Below, piece after piece: positions 1-10,649 of a stretch of 64,000 bases of DNA (the first letter of the stretch is position 1; each line of letters opens with the position of its first letter). The notes under the pieces were generated by a model. The model worked only from the letters and a program-made list of their open reading frames with translations. It was not told the origin of the DNA and made no database searches. This DNA is from Trema orientale (taxonomy: Eukaryota > Streptophyta > Magnoliopsida > Rosales > Cannabaceae): NCBI GenBank assembly GCA_002914845.1, contig JXTC01000076.1, forward strand, positions 28,454-92,453. Direction: 5' to 3'. The translations under genes were made by a program, and so were the position numbers.

Positions 1-716
1 CCCAATTCGATGAAATGACTATTTCTTTCTTCTAGTTCCAACTATTTTTCTAAAAGGGTATTTAGAAAAATGAAAAAAAAAAGCAGCTGATTTGAAACTA
101 TAACCGGAAAAACAGAACACCCATGAAGTCAAAATCTTTATCCTAATTCCTAGTCTCTACACAACAGATTACGAAGCAAATGAATCATTTACCTCCTGAT
201 TGAGCTCTTTGAGGTCTTTCCCCTGTCGCTCCAAAACCGAGTCAAACCCTAGAACCTTCGCCTCCAATCTCCGCACCTCCCTGCGCAACGCCTCGGGATC
301 ATCCCCAGAATCGGGGATCGGTCTCTGAGTCGGTGCGAGACTGGGGTCAGCGACCGAGTCCCCAATCGACTGAAAGTAAAGCCGAGCCGCATCATGGGCC
401 TTGCAGCTCTGCTTGCACACAGGGCAAGTGCATTTCTTCGTGCTCGAACAGTACTCGAACCACTGTTGCAGACTAGGGTTTCAGGAGCAACCAAAACGCA
501 ACCGTGTTAGAGTCGATTCTCCAGTATATGCAAAGAAATAGATTCATACATATATATATATAGAGTATAGAGAAAGAGAAAAACTGACCAAAGCTCGTGG
601 AAGACATGGCCGCAGATGGAGATAGCTTGGAGATCTTCTACAATGGGCTTGAGATCTTCGTAGCAGATTGAGCAAATGGTTTTCCCAAAAGGGTTTCCAT
701 TCACCATCTCTCCCAC
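1..716 (-). CDS. TRAIP: TRAIP-like RING-type E3 ubiquitin ligase, 5' part (runs off left edge)
   Basis: Two coding exons are visible. Exon 1 is 716..589, donor GTCAGT. Exon 2 is 472..193, acceptor CTAG, donor GTAAAT. A codon split over the junction gives the Cys of the RING. The joined N-terminus has a complete RING: CSIC near residue 16, then CGHVFH, LCLQQW and finally CTCPVC. A 'RLYFQS' segment follows, then an acidic/Pro-rich linker and a heptad-like Glu/Leu/Arg-rich stretch that looks like the start of a coiled coil. RING plus coiled coil with this 'LxFD/LYFQS' linker is the layout of TRAIP/RNF206 ligases, which in animals ubiquitinate replisome components at stalled or converged forks; the plant role is inferred. 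Start: ATG at 716, with an alternative in-frame ATG at 707. Positions 192-1 are intron, and the remaining exons lie outside the window. A generic RING/coiled-coil ligase is the alternative. Confidence 0.8.
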
Positions 717-1128
717 TCTCTCTGTGTGCTTTTTTTTTTTTTTCCCGCTTAAGCTCTCTCTGTGTGTTTATCACACTATCAAATGGAGCGGAATTTTCAA
801 ACGGAGAGGGAAAATATTTTCAGAGCGGGATTCGGCACTTTACATAAAAAATATTTTGCACGGCTGGTCCCTCAACTTATTGTACTGTGACAGATTAATC
901 CCTACATTTTTATTTTGTCGTATTTAACCCCTGCTCTTTCTATTGTTGTAATTTTAGTTTTGATTGCTCATGTGGCACTGTGTGTGTGTGTGTTTTTTTT
1001 TTCACTTATAAAAAATTAAGTTTCGACGTTGAATATGAAACAATTGCTGACTCGAACCATTTTAGATTCGTAATGGAAATATTGCATTTGGTTTGAATAT
1101 GTTCTGATGATTGGGTTATTGGTGCAAG

Positions 1129-1172
<44 letters not shown>

Positions 1173-1712
1173 TTGAGAGGATTGGTGTAACTCATTATTG
1201 TGGCTTGTTCTTTAAGCGTTTTGATGTGTAGTTTCAGTCATGACCCTATATAGCTCAGTAAATTGAAAGCCAATAAAATGTTGGTTGGATCTAATTGCTA
1301 GACTCATTTCTACTCTTTCCAAATATTATTTTAATAAACTGTGTTATTCTTCAAATAATTAAGATGAAATTTTACAAAACGACAAATATTATAATAAAAT
1401 CTCTATAAATATCCTATGAAATTATACGATGCACTTTTTCAGTATGGTTTTGAACTTCATGTTTAGTTGGTGGAATGAAATAAGAATGACAATGGGAATT
1501 GGAATAATAATAGATATATATTTCATTGTTTAGTTAATTTAGTATAATTGAACGAAATAAGTATAATATTGACCAAAATAATCTTTCATAGTTTAGTTAA
1601 TTTAGTATAATCGAATGAAATAAGTATAATATTGACCAAAATAATCTTACTTTTAGATGTCCTAGTAAGGCAAAAAAAAAGAAAAAGTGGTATTTTAAAA
1701 ATAGAAACAAAA
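717..1712. other. Intergenic; upstream of TRAIP-like gene
   Basis: No gene is seen. The first 100 bp hold a T-tract (about 729-743) and should include the TRAIP-like promoter. Around 866-950 the wording ('ggtccctcaa', 'ttaacccctg') resembles one end of a terminal-inverted-repeat element, but no matching partner was found. The rest is AT-rich. Confidence 0.5.
1131..1173. repeat. (ATT)n microsatellite
   Basis: About 14 uninterrupted ATT/TTA triplets are visible. A tract like this is often length-polymorphic. Confidence 0.95.
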
Positions 1713-1884
1713 GAGCAATGCTATGGGGTACAAGTAGTGCTGGACATAGCAGTCTATTATTAGGTGATTATTATCAGTAGGCTAAGTCTTATACGGGCCC
1801 ACCTGAAATGTAATTATAATTATCTAGTAACAGAATGACACATAAATAGTGTTGGGCATTATGAGGTATCCCATAGCATTATTC
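1713..1884. mobile_element. MITE, family A, copy 1
   Basis: The ends are inverted repeats: left 'gcaatgctatggggtac', right 'gtatcccatagcattattc'. The similarity continues inward for roughly 50 bp. The length is about 170 bp and there is no coding capacity. Related copies lie at about 25662, 33294 and 33489. All share an 'aatgctat(g/a)(g/a)gg' terminus and a central 'ttataattataatt'-type core. The superfamily cannot be fixed because the target duplication is unclear. Confidence 0.7.
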
Positions 1885-2644
1885 AAGACAAAATGGTAGA
1901 ATTATAATTACACACTTTTTTTAGGTGGAATAACAATTCCATCAAATGATGAAATTATACTTTGAACTCAAAATAATGTTCTTTTTTTTTTTTAACCTAT
2001 GTAACGTTCAATACTTTTTTTCATTTGTTTCTTTAATCCTTGGAAATACGTCAAACAACTGTTCAACTATTTTGGAATTCAAAGAGGTTGCAATAGTTGT
2101 GAACCTTTTGTTGGGGGGAAAGTAGATAGTGATTTTTGGAATAACAGGGACATTAATGGAAAAAATAATATTTTAAAAATAATACTTTTAACTGAAAATA
2201 AAATTGATTTCGAAAATGAGCACATAAAAAGTAGATAATGGCGTATCAATAAAGCCACCTAAATATTTTTTTGGACTTGATATGTAAGGATTGGATACCT
2301 GGTTGTATTGCTCGTATTTTTGTTTTTCAAACTAACTTCGAAGTTTTGGGACTACAAAATACTAATGAAAATAATTGGTATTTTTTCCATTATGGAAATG
2401 CAAATTTTATCGTAACTAGAACTATTCACGTGAATGATATCACACTATTTTAGACATATTTTATTTTGGGCACTAAGTGCAGATTTTAGAAAGTAGATCT
2501 TATCCAATCCACAAACGTATATGTTATTTTTTATTAGTTATTTAGCTAGATTATTAAGTACATATAATTGAGCTTTAAGTTAGTTTTCTATTTTGGATTA
2601 TTCAGCGTAATATAAATTTGGTCATTTTTTTTTCTTTTAATGTA
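1885..2644. other. AT-rich intergenic, nothing recognised
   Basis: The only open frame (2271-2453, 60 codons) has no recognisable content. I see nothing else except T tracts. Confidence 0.5.
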
Positions 2645-2777
2645 TTTGAAGTTGTCTCAAAACTCCCAATTCAAAGATCATAGCCAACAGATTGAAGCCC
2701 CTCTTGCCAACCTGATTTGCCCAACTCAGTCCGCCTTTATCCTAAGTAGATCAATCCATGATAATTTTGCTCTAATC

Positions 2778-4113
2778 TGTTGTGGAAATAATGAACGCAA
2801 TTGCACGTATCGAACAAGTAATAAAGTGTAAGTATGAGTATCGTTCCTACGAGGATTGTGCTTACTAAGTACCAAAATTATTCTAACTCTAATTTTATTT
2901 GAAAGCAAATCAAAAGGAATAATTTCACAAAAAGAAATCTAATAACTAAATAAAAAGAAAAGCAAAACAAAATAATAAATAGGACAATCAAGAAGCTGAA
3001 GACCTAGGGTTTATGATTCACCAAGATTAATCCGCCTAAATTATTCAATCCAATCAATTAATGTCCATTCCCTATGCTAATAGCGAATTTCTCTAATATA
3101 TCCATTAATCTTTCTCAAGAATTAACAAACATATTTCAATAGACAAGTTCCAATATCTCTATGTAAACTATGAACCTATCAAAACTTATTAAGCATAAGA
3201 AATTCATAATACTACACTAGCCTCATAGATATCTCTATCTTATGATAATCTCATGTCAAATTAATCAAGACAAATTCAATCCTCCCTTCTCAGATCTTGG
3301 ATTAAGCCTTTAATTCATGCAAAAGTTGATCAGGCTCTCACAAGCATTAAGTATAGATTAATACAATTAGCATAGAATGGAAATAAACATAAAATTGAAT
3401 TGGAATTGAAATAATTCAAGACATCATAATCCGGCTACACCGTAGCCCTAGAAAACAGATTTAGGTCATGGCTAAAGCAAAAGAAAACATAATAATTCTG
3501 AACATAAAGAGTAAAGAAAGAAAAACTCTTAGCGAATTTGAGTTGTAGCACTCCCGTCTATGGCTCATGCCACTCCTCTCCTTCTCTTGAACTCTCTCTC
3601 TCTCTCTATCTCTCTTGGGGTCTAAAGCTCTCAAAAGTCCTCCAAATAAGTCCTAAAAAGATCTATTTATAAGCTTGGAGGCAGCCACATCAAAAATTAG
3701 GTCAAAAGGTGTCTAAAAAAAATCATGTGCTGAATTTCCGCAGTGCGGCGCCGGGGCACTACTAAATAACGCCGGGGCACCACCCTGGTTGTTAAATCTC
3801 TTTTTGTGCCCGAACTAGCGCTGGAGTGTTACAAACATGGCGCCGGGGTTCTATACCCTCTGGAACTTTTTTCCTCTTTAAAAATTTGCTCCTTTGGAAC
3901 CTCTAAAGTGCTCTAGTATCAAAGATAAGTACCAAGGCGTTCTCTTCTTCGCCCAACTCGCCATAAATCATGTCATTTTCACCATGTGCACCAAAATTAA
4001 CTAACCTATAAATAAAACATTAAAAACACAAATAAAATCCACAAAAAACCCTGATAACCTACTAAATGCCTCGTTGAAATGATATCTAATTCATGATTAA
4101 AACTCACTCATCA
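2778..4113. mobile_element. Solo-LTR-like insertion (1336 bp) inside the LINE
   Basis: The element begins TGTTGTGG and ends CTCATCA, giving the TG...CA ends of an LTR. It is flanked by the perfect 5-bp direct repeat TAATC at 2773-2777 and 4114-4118. Removing it together with one repeat rejoins the LINE reading frame between 'HDNFALI' and 'QEVLHTI'. No coding region, primer-binding site or polypurine tract was seen inside. That favours a solo LTR produced by LTR-LTR recombination, though a small non-coding (TRIM/LARD-like) element is possible. The interior has a CT-rich tract near 3590-3620 and GC-rich repeats of 'gcgccgggg' near 3745-3850. Confidence 0.75.
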
Positions 4114-6179
4114 TAATCCAAGAGGTGCTGCACACAATAAAACATAAGAAAGGGAAAGGTGATTTGATGGCCATGAAACTTGATCTTACAAATGCTTATG
4201 ATAAGATGAATTAAGAGTTTATCTTGTCGGTGCTTTCCTAATTTGGCTTCCATGAAGAATAGATCAATTGGTTTCGAAACTACATCATAATTACCCGTTT
4301 CAATCTTAACCTCAATGGATCATCGTTCCAATCCTTTTCTCCAAAATGTAGATTGCATCAAGGGGACTCGTTATCTCCTTATTTATTTATAATTGGCATG
4401 GGGGTTTTTTATCGCTGTATTAATGCCAAGGTTGAAGAAGGGGCCATCTATGTATCAAGCTCTCAAGATCATGCCCGGCTCTCCACCACCTCTTTTTTAC
4501 AGATGACCTCCTCCTCATTAGATGAGCCATCATAATATAGTCAAATGCCTTCTTATATTGCCTAAATAGATTTTGTTATTAGTTTAGACAATCAATTAGC
4601 CTGGAAAAATTCTCGATAATGTTTAGCAGAAACATGTCTAGAGAGAATAAGAACAGAATAACAAACATATTAGGCATCCAACAATCCTTGCATGGTTCCA
4701 AATATATCGGTCTTCCTTTGTTCATCACGAGAAGAAAAGCTAATGATTTTCAGTTTGTGATAGACCAATTGGAATTATAATTGGTAGGCTGGAAAGAGAA
4801 ACCACTATCCAAAGCAGGCAGGTTAATCTTGATTAAATCTGTTGGGCAGTCTATTACCTCCTATACAATGCACTCAGTGGCCCTCCCAATGTCCATCTGC
4901 AAAAAGGTGGACCGAATGCTGAGATCTTTCTGATGGTGGACAAATTATAGAGGTCATGAGAAGCTCTGACTTAAGGCTTAGAGTAAACTTTGCTCTCCTA
5001 AATCGTTGGAAGGCTAGGCCTTAGATGTACAGCTGACATGAACAAAGCACTCCTCTACAAATAGAGGTGGGGGTTATTAAATAACGAATCTTCTCTATAT
5101 ATGCAGGTTCTTGAATCAAAATATCTCTACTAAAGTTCAGTCCTCTTAGTCAAACCCAGCTCAAACACCTCTTGGACTTGGAAAAATATGTGTAAGGCTA
5201 AGTCTCTTCTCACCAAAGGAGCTTTGCCGATTTATTGGCGATGGCAGGAGCACTATTATATAGGGTAATCCCTAGATCCCAGGTTTTACAGGTTTCAAAC
5301 CTCAACCCAAGAGTTCACCGTACCAAGGCTTGCACTTGGTTACAGATTTTATCCTATAAGATGGGACTTGGGACTATCCAAAACTCATTGCCACATTTGA
5401 TCCCACCCCGGCGTCCATCATTTCTCGCATAATACTACCATTATCTCCCCAACCTGACTTTTGATTCTGGTCCCCTGCATCCAATGGGAAATTTTCCACC
5501 AAATCGGCCTACCTAGCTGACCAACAACACTATTTTTCTAATACCACGGCCCTCTAGAACACCTACTGGAACCATCTCTGGCGAGCTAAAATTCACCCTT
5601 GACACAAGATTATAAGATGGCAAGCTATCATCGATGCGCTCCCCATCCAAGACCGTCTCTCTAACTCATTTGCTATTGACAGTATCATGTGCCCCATCTA
5701 TAACCTGCATACAAAATCAGTAGATCATTTTTTCTTATTCTGTGAATTTGCTCACTACATTTGGTTCTCATCATCCCAATGGAACTTTTGTCCTTCCCAT
5801 GACCTCATGATTTAGACTGATTTGGGACCTGAATGCGAAGACATATTCAAAACCTTTGCTCTTTATCTATGTGGCCATAGAGTACTATGGAAAGTTCGGA
5901 ATGAAGCAGTTTATTGTAACACCCCTTAGATTTAAACCACGTGCTGCTATCTATTAACTCTAGCTATTTGAGCTTTAGACAAGCCTTTATAGCCCCAATC
6001 TTCGGCTTCTGCAACCACCACTTAGACACTACCACCAGAAGATTGGGTTAAGATTAACTTCGACGCAACTATGTGAGATAGTGCAATTGTTACAGCTACT
6101 ATTTGTCGAAACTCAACAGCCACCATCATTGGCATTGAAACTAGGAAACACTATCTTACTTCTGTTCTAATGAGAGAAT

Positions 6180-6258
6180 GCCTAGCAGCCAGACTAGCAA
6201 TTGAGTTGGCTTTATCCCTCGCCTAGCCAGACTAGTAATTGAGTTGGTTTTATCCCTC
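6180..6258. repeat. 38-bp tandem duplication within LINE RNase H region
   Basis: The segment 'ccagactagcaattgagttgg' to 'tatccctc' (6189-6220) repeats at 6227-6258 with two visible differences. The duplication disturbs the RNase H reading frame, so it probably arose after insertion. Confidence 0.8.
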
Positions 6259-6792
6259 AATATTTCTCACCTTATTCTTGAATGTGATGCAAAGGTGGTT
6301 ATTCAAAATCTGGATCCGATAGATAAAGACTGTGAATGGGAAATCTCAAATCTTGTGTTTGACTACCACAACCTCTTAAAGAGATTTCCTATATGGTCTT
6401 TATCCCATGTTCCCAGAACGGTAAATTATATGGCCCATAATATAGCCAAGTGAGCTCTCACTTCTTGTTGCTTTTGTAGCTTAAGTTGAGATTTATTTCT
6501 TGAAGGGGTTCTTTCTGATGTAACTTACTAGACCACCTAGCTTTCGTGTTATTTTAGCTTGTGTTTTGGTGGTCTTTTCTCCCTGTACTTTCTTTATTTA
6601 TTAATATATTCCATCATGTTTATTGAAAAAAAAAAAAAAAAAAACTACACTTTGGCCAGATTTTCCATTTTTTTTTCTTTTTAGTTAATTCAACTAATTT
6701 TGTTATATTTGAAATAATATTTATCTAGGTTATATAGTTTACTATTTTTTAGCTATTATCCTCGTCCTCGTGTGGATTTGGCTGAATGGATT

Positions 6793-8490
6793 TTAGAGTA
6801 TATTTGGTAGGTGGAAGAACTAGAAATAAGGAGAGGGTGATGAGATTATTGAATACATATGAGATATCATGGTCGTTTGGTAGGAGAGATTTTAAGAGCG
6901 AAAGAATTAGACAAAGAATTTCAAATTCTCAATTTGAAACAACTTTTAATATTTCCAAAATTAGTGAGATTTTAGGAAGGAGATGTCGACTCAAGTGGTA
7001 TAGTAGTTATTTTAAGGGTTAATGGCACCATTGGTCCTCAATCATACCATTTTGATATATTAGTCCTCAATTTTTTTTAGGGTATTCAAGTACCTAACAT
7101 TTTTCTTTTTAATATAATTAGTCCTTTTGGCATATTTCATTTAAGATTTCATTAGAATTTATTTGAATGCGAGAAATTTTGCTTTATTGATCCTTATTAT
7201 TTCAAGTGTTTAGCAATTTGGTCCCTAGTTTTTTTTCCTTTTGATATTCATATCTCTGTTTAATAATATTGCATTCACGAATCTTTTTGAAAATTATAAT
7301 TAAAAGGTAGATATAAAACAAATAGTTCATTTAGAATTCAAATTAACAAAACAAAAAGAATTATACTAACAAACTCTACTTTATGTCAAACTATTATAAC
7401 TCTTATAAACAAAACATAATTATCTTATTATTTTGAGTAATGTTAGGGACACACATAAATGATATACAAAATTTACACAATTGACGTGACATGTATATTA
7501 CTATCCATGTATATGGTGTGGTCATACTATGAAAAAAAAATATGGGTGGTTAAAATACATGTCATGTCAGTGTGATTTGTGCGTGTCTCTAGCATCTATT
7601 ACTTTTAAAACTAAAACATTTCACATACACCCTAATATATTAGTCAAATTTGAATGAAAATTTACTATTTTCATTTAATTATGAATGATTATTCTAAAAA
7701 AATTAATTAACTATTTTTAGCAATTAACTTCGAAAGTTTTATAGATTCTCTTATTTTTTTTATTTAATTCTAACAAAATAACTAGTTGTTTACATATAAT
7801 ATAATAAGTAATATATTTAAGCCTGGAGATTTTACAAATTTTTTTGCCAAGCAATTTCACTATTATTATTTTTATTTTAGGAGGTATCACTATAATTTTA
7901 ACAAGAATTAATGCAAAAAATATTATTGATTAGAGATATGAATGCTTAAAAAAAGACAAAGGAATATGAATATGTTTATTTTTCCTTTTTATATTTAATT
8001 TATTCAAATTTTAAAAGAATATGAATTATTATTTTTTTCTTATTTTAATCTAACAAAAAATAAAGGGATAATATAATCTCTATTAAATAATAATGCTTAA
8101 TAAAATTTAAAATATTAAAGTATAGAACAACAATGAAATTAGGCCCGTATAGGCCCATATTCTGTCTGCACAGGCACAACAAACTTAAGTCCGCGTAAAA
8201 TGTGGAAATATGGGTTGGAGATGTGGGCTATGTGGGGCTCCTTGATAGGATTAAGGGCTAACCCGATCTACATTTTATGCGTGCCGAGCTTAGTCCCAGT
8301 ACAAAGTCCGTGTAAACTTATCAAATATGAGCCGAGTCGGTTCGACATCTCTACTCTCAATTTTACCAAACAATCCTCTTCTACTAAATACAATTAGAGA
8401 AGAATATTCTCCTTCCTCTATCACTTTTCTTCCCTAGGTAATATAGATCCCTTCTTTCTTTTATCCCTCTCTCCTACCAAATATAGCCTA
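6793..8490. mobile_element. Possible non-autonomous DNA element with 'tttggtagg' inverted ends
   Basis: The left end has 'tatatttggtaggtgg' (about 6799) and a second 'tttggtaggagag' (about 6873). The right end has the reverse complements 'ctctcctaccaaatat' (about 8469-8484) and 'ttttaccaaacaat' (about 8355). The interior is AT-rich, non-coding and contains MITE D. The match between the ends is short and the spacing differs, so this is tentative. Confidence 0.3.
7437..7602. mobile_element. MITE D (166 bp)
   Basis: The ends are inverted: left 'taatgttagggacacacataaat', right 'atttgtgcgtgtctctagca' followed by 'tctatta'. The inner arms 'gacgtgacatgtatatta' and 'aaaatacatgtcatgtcag' also pair, so most of the element can fold back on itself. 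No coding capacity. Confidence 0.7.
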
Positions 8491-8492
8491 AC

Positions 8493-9420
8493 TATCATAT
8501 ATAAGTTATGTGTAGTTCAATTAGGTAATAGCTAGATATATCAATCCTTATATTGTTTGTAAAAATTGAGCAAAATTTGTGAACTTATATTCTCTACATA
8601 CTACTTAGTTGAGTAGGTCTCCGTCAGCGTCTAATTTGAATAAAGAAAAAGAGAGAAAGTATTATCAAACTAGCACTTAATTGCTGAAAATAAACAATTT
8701 CGTACCTCATGGTAATTTTATTTGTTCCCATGTTGTTTCTAATATTCACTTAAATGGTTTAATAAGTGACTTTGTTTGATCTCTAACATCATAATGTTTG
8801 CATTTTGATGTCGAATAAAATAAATTATTTAAAGCTTGTAATTGAGAAAAGTTAAGAAAATAAATGAAATAATTTGCAAAAAGAAAAAAGAAAAAAAGAG
8901 GAGAGAGAAAAAATGACAAAAACGACGATACGAAATAATTAAAGAATATGTGAGAAATATGAAAAGAGAGAGAAAAAAAAGTTTACAAAAACAAGAGAGT
9001 ACAGCTCGTTTATCAAATTATCACGATGGTTCATTACCTATTTTACCCCCACATCTGGAGTGAAATTTTAAGGGTGACAATATGCGACATGTAATTGACA
9101 ATATGACTCAAAGTATTAAGTTGAGTTAACAAGAAATTGACCCGATTATCTGACTAATTATCTTTTTAAAAAATGAAATAGTTATTTCATAAAAAAACAA
9201 TTTTGGTAATGAGCCAATTTAGAGAAACTAATAATTAATTAATCGAGTGAACTAAGAATTATAGATATGTGATAATGTGAGTGACGTTTTGAGTAATTAA
9301 GTAAAAAAAAAAAAAAAAAAGGTAAACAAAAGTATTAATTTGAAGCCGAGACTGCGAGACAGGACACGGGGTAAATTGCAGAATTTTTAAGGACTGGGAG
9401 GATAAAATCGTCAATCAGCC
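8493..9420. other. AT-rich intergenic upstream of SEC10
   Basis: Nothing gene-like is visible. An A-tract lies at about 9304-9321. The sequence becomes less AT-rich towards the SEC10 leader. Confidence 0.5.
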
Positions 9421-9423
9421 CAA

Positions 9424-10035
9424 TTGTGTTCATTGTATTCCTCGTTGAAGATCTCTCTCCACGTTCGATCTGACCCAACCCGACCGATCGATAAGAAACG
9501 AAGAAGAAGAAGAAGAAAACACAGAGCCAAACTCTGCAACTCTCTCTCTCTCTCTGCTTTCTCGCTCTTTCGCTCGCTATCTAGCTCAGTTAATTCGCAG
9601 AAAGAGGTTCGATTTCCATTTATGCCCTTCTCCATTGTTGTTCCCCCAAGATCGGTTTCGCCGCTTTTTTAGTTTTTGTCTCTTTGGTATTTGCTTGGTA
9701 TTATTGTTGAATTTTGATTAGGGTTTGAGAAGATTTGGATGGAGTACAATTTGTAATTTATTGAGTTTTAGGGGGATTGAATTGGAATAGTTAGTCCGTC
9801 GTGGTGAGAATTGGAGCTATGATTTTAGTGAACAATGGAATAGAACCAATCAATTTTGTTTGTTTTTTTTTTTTTTTTTAAATAGAGGAAAGTAATGCAA
9901 AATTGAAAATTGAGTCATTAACTCAACTGAGCTAGTTAATACTATCCCAACTTCTGTATTTGTTTGTATCTATATTTCGTTAATTTTCATTATGTTATAT
10001 ATGTATGTGTGTCTATATTTCGTTAATTTGCATTA

Positions 10036-10067
<32 letters not shown>

Positions 10068-10649
10068 TGGATTTACGTTTAATTTGCAGAAAAAAATCAT
10101 ATTTTTTCTTATGAAATTAATGAACTTTTTACTCTTAAATTAATGACCTTTTTTTTATTATAAAAAAAAAAAAAAACCACTGTCTTTACATTTTGTCTAT
10201 GAATTTTGGTTTTGGGTTTCATTTTCTTAGTTTAGAATGAAATCTTAAGGTGTTGGTATTAGATATTTTGCAAACTCCTGGGTGACAACAATGGCTCTTA
10301 AGTTATTTATTCAGAGGACCTATTAATGTAAATGTAATTAGTTCGTCTTTGATGAAATTTAAACATTTGAATGGAAAATCTTATCATATGGGAATAGAAA
10401 ACATGCCTAGGTTATATTTTTCTTGTAGATGCAACTTCATTTCTGTTTTCTGCTCAGAACAGTTGATTTTGAGTTGAATGTCATTTATGTCGCTCGTAAC
10501 AGTATGAGGGTTAAAGGGTGGATGTGGTCATATAATTCTGGAACTCCAACTGTGGTTTTGTTCTGCCTTTTCTTTTTACCCCCTTTGGAATACATGTTTT
10601 TCTTTGTAGTAAAATTTCTTGTTTGTCTTTTTTTGTTGTTGTGAATTAG
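9424..10649 (+). promoter_or_regulatory. SEC10 5' leader with probable 5'-UTR intron
   Basis: A pyrimidine-rich leader (CT repeats at about 9540-9556, preceded by a GAA repeat at about 9495-9518) precedes a plausible donor at 9607 ('aagag|gttcg'). A strong acceptor, 'ttgttgttgtgaattag', ends at 10649, immediately before the ATG. The roughly 1-kb interval has the T-rich, GT-repeat-rich look of a leader intron (GT tract at about 10038-10065). The exact transcription start and donor are inferred. Confidence 0.5.

Larger units (their letters stand above)
2645..6644 (+). mobile_element. 5'-truncated, degenerate LINE (L1-type non-LTR retrotransposon) with poly(A) tail
   Basis: Fragments of LINE ORF2 lie in order on the plus strand. 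An RT segment with 'NLICPTQSAFI' and 'RSIHDN' is at about 2690-2777. A continuation with 'LMAMKLDLTNAYDKM' is at about 4163-4207. The RT motif 'HQGDSLSPYLFI' is at about 4353. A zf-RVT-like region with 'ALPIQDRL' and Cys/His residues is at about 5570-5900. An RNase H-like C-terminus is at about 6040-6450 ('VKINFDA', then 'LILECDAKVVI'). The element ends in an A tract at about 6625-6643. Many stops and frameshifts make it a dead copy. The 5' end near 2645 is only approximate, and I did not find the target duplication. It is interrupted by the insertion at 2778-4113. Confidence 0.85.

Noticed and set aside
5913-5945. 'tgtaacaccccttag' as the start of an LTR inside the LINE
   Set aside because: The LINE reading frame seems to continue through it and no matching LTR end or duplication follows, so the match is probably chance.
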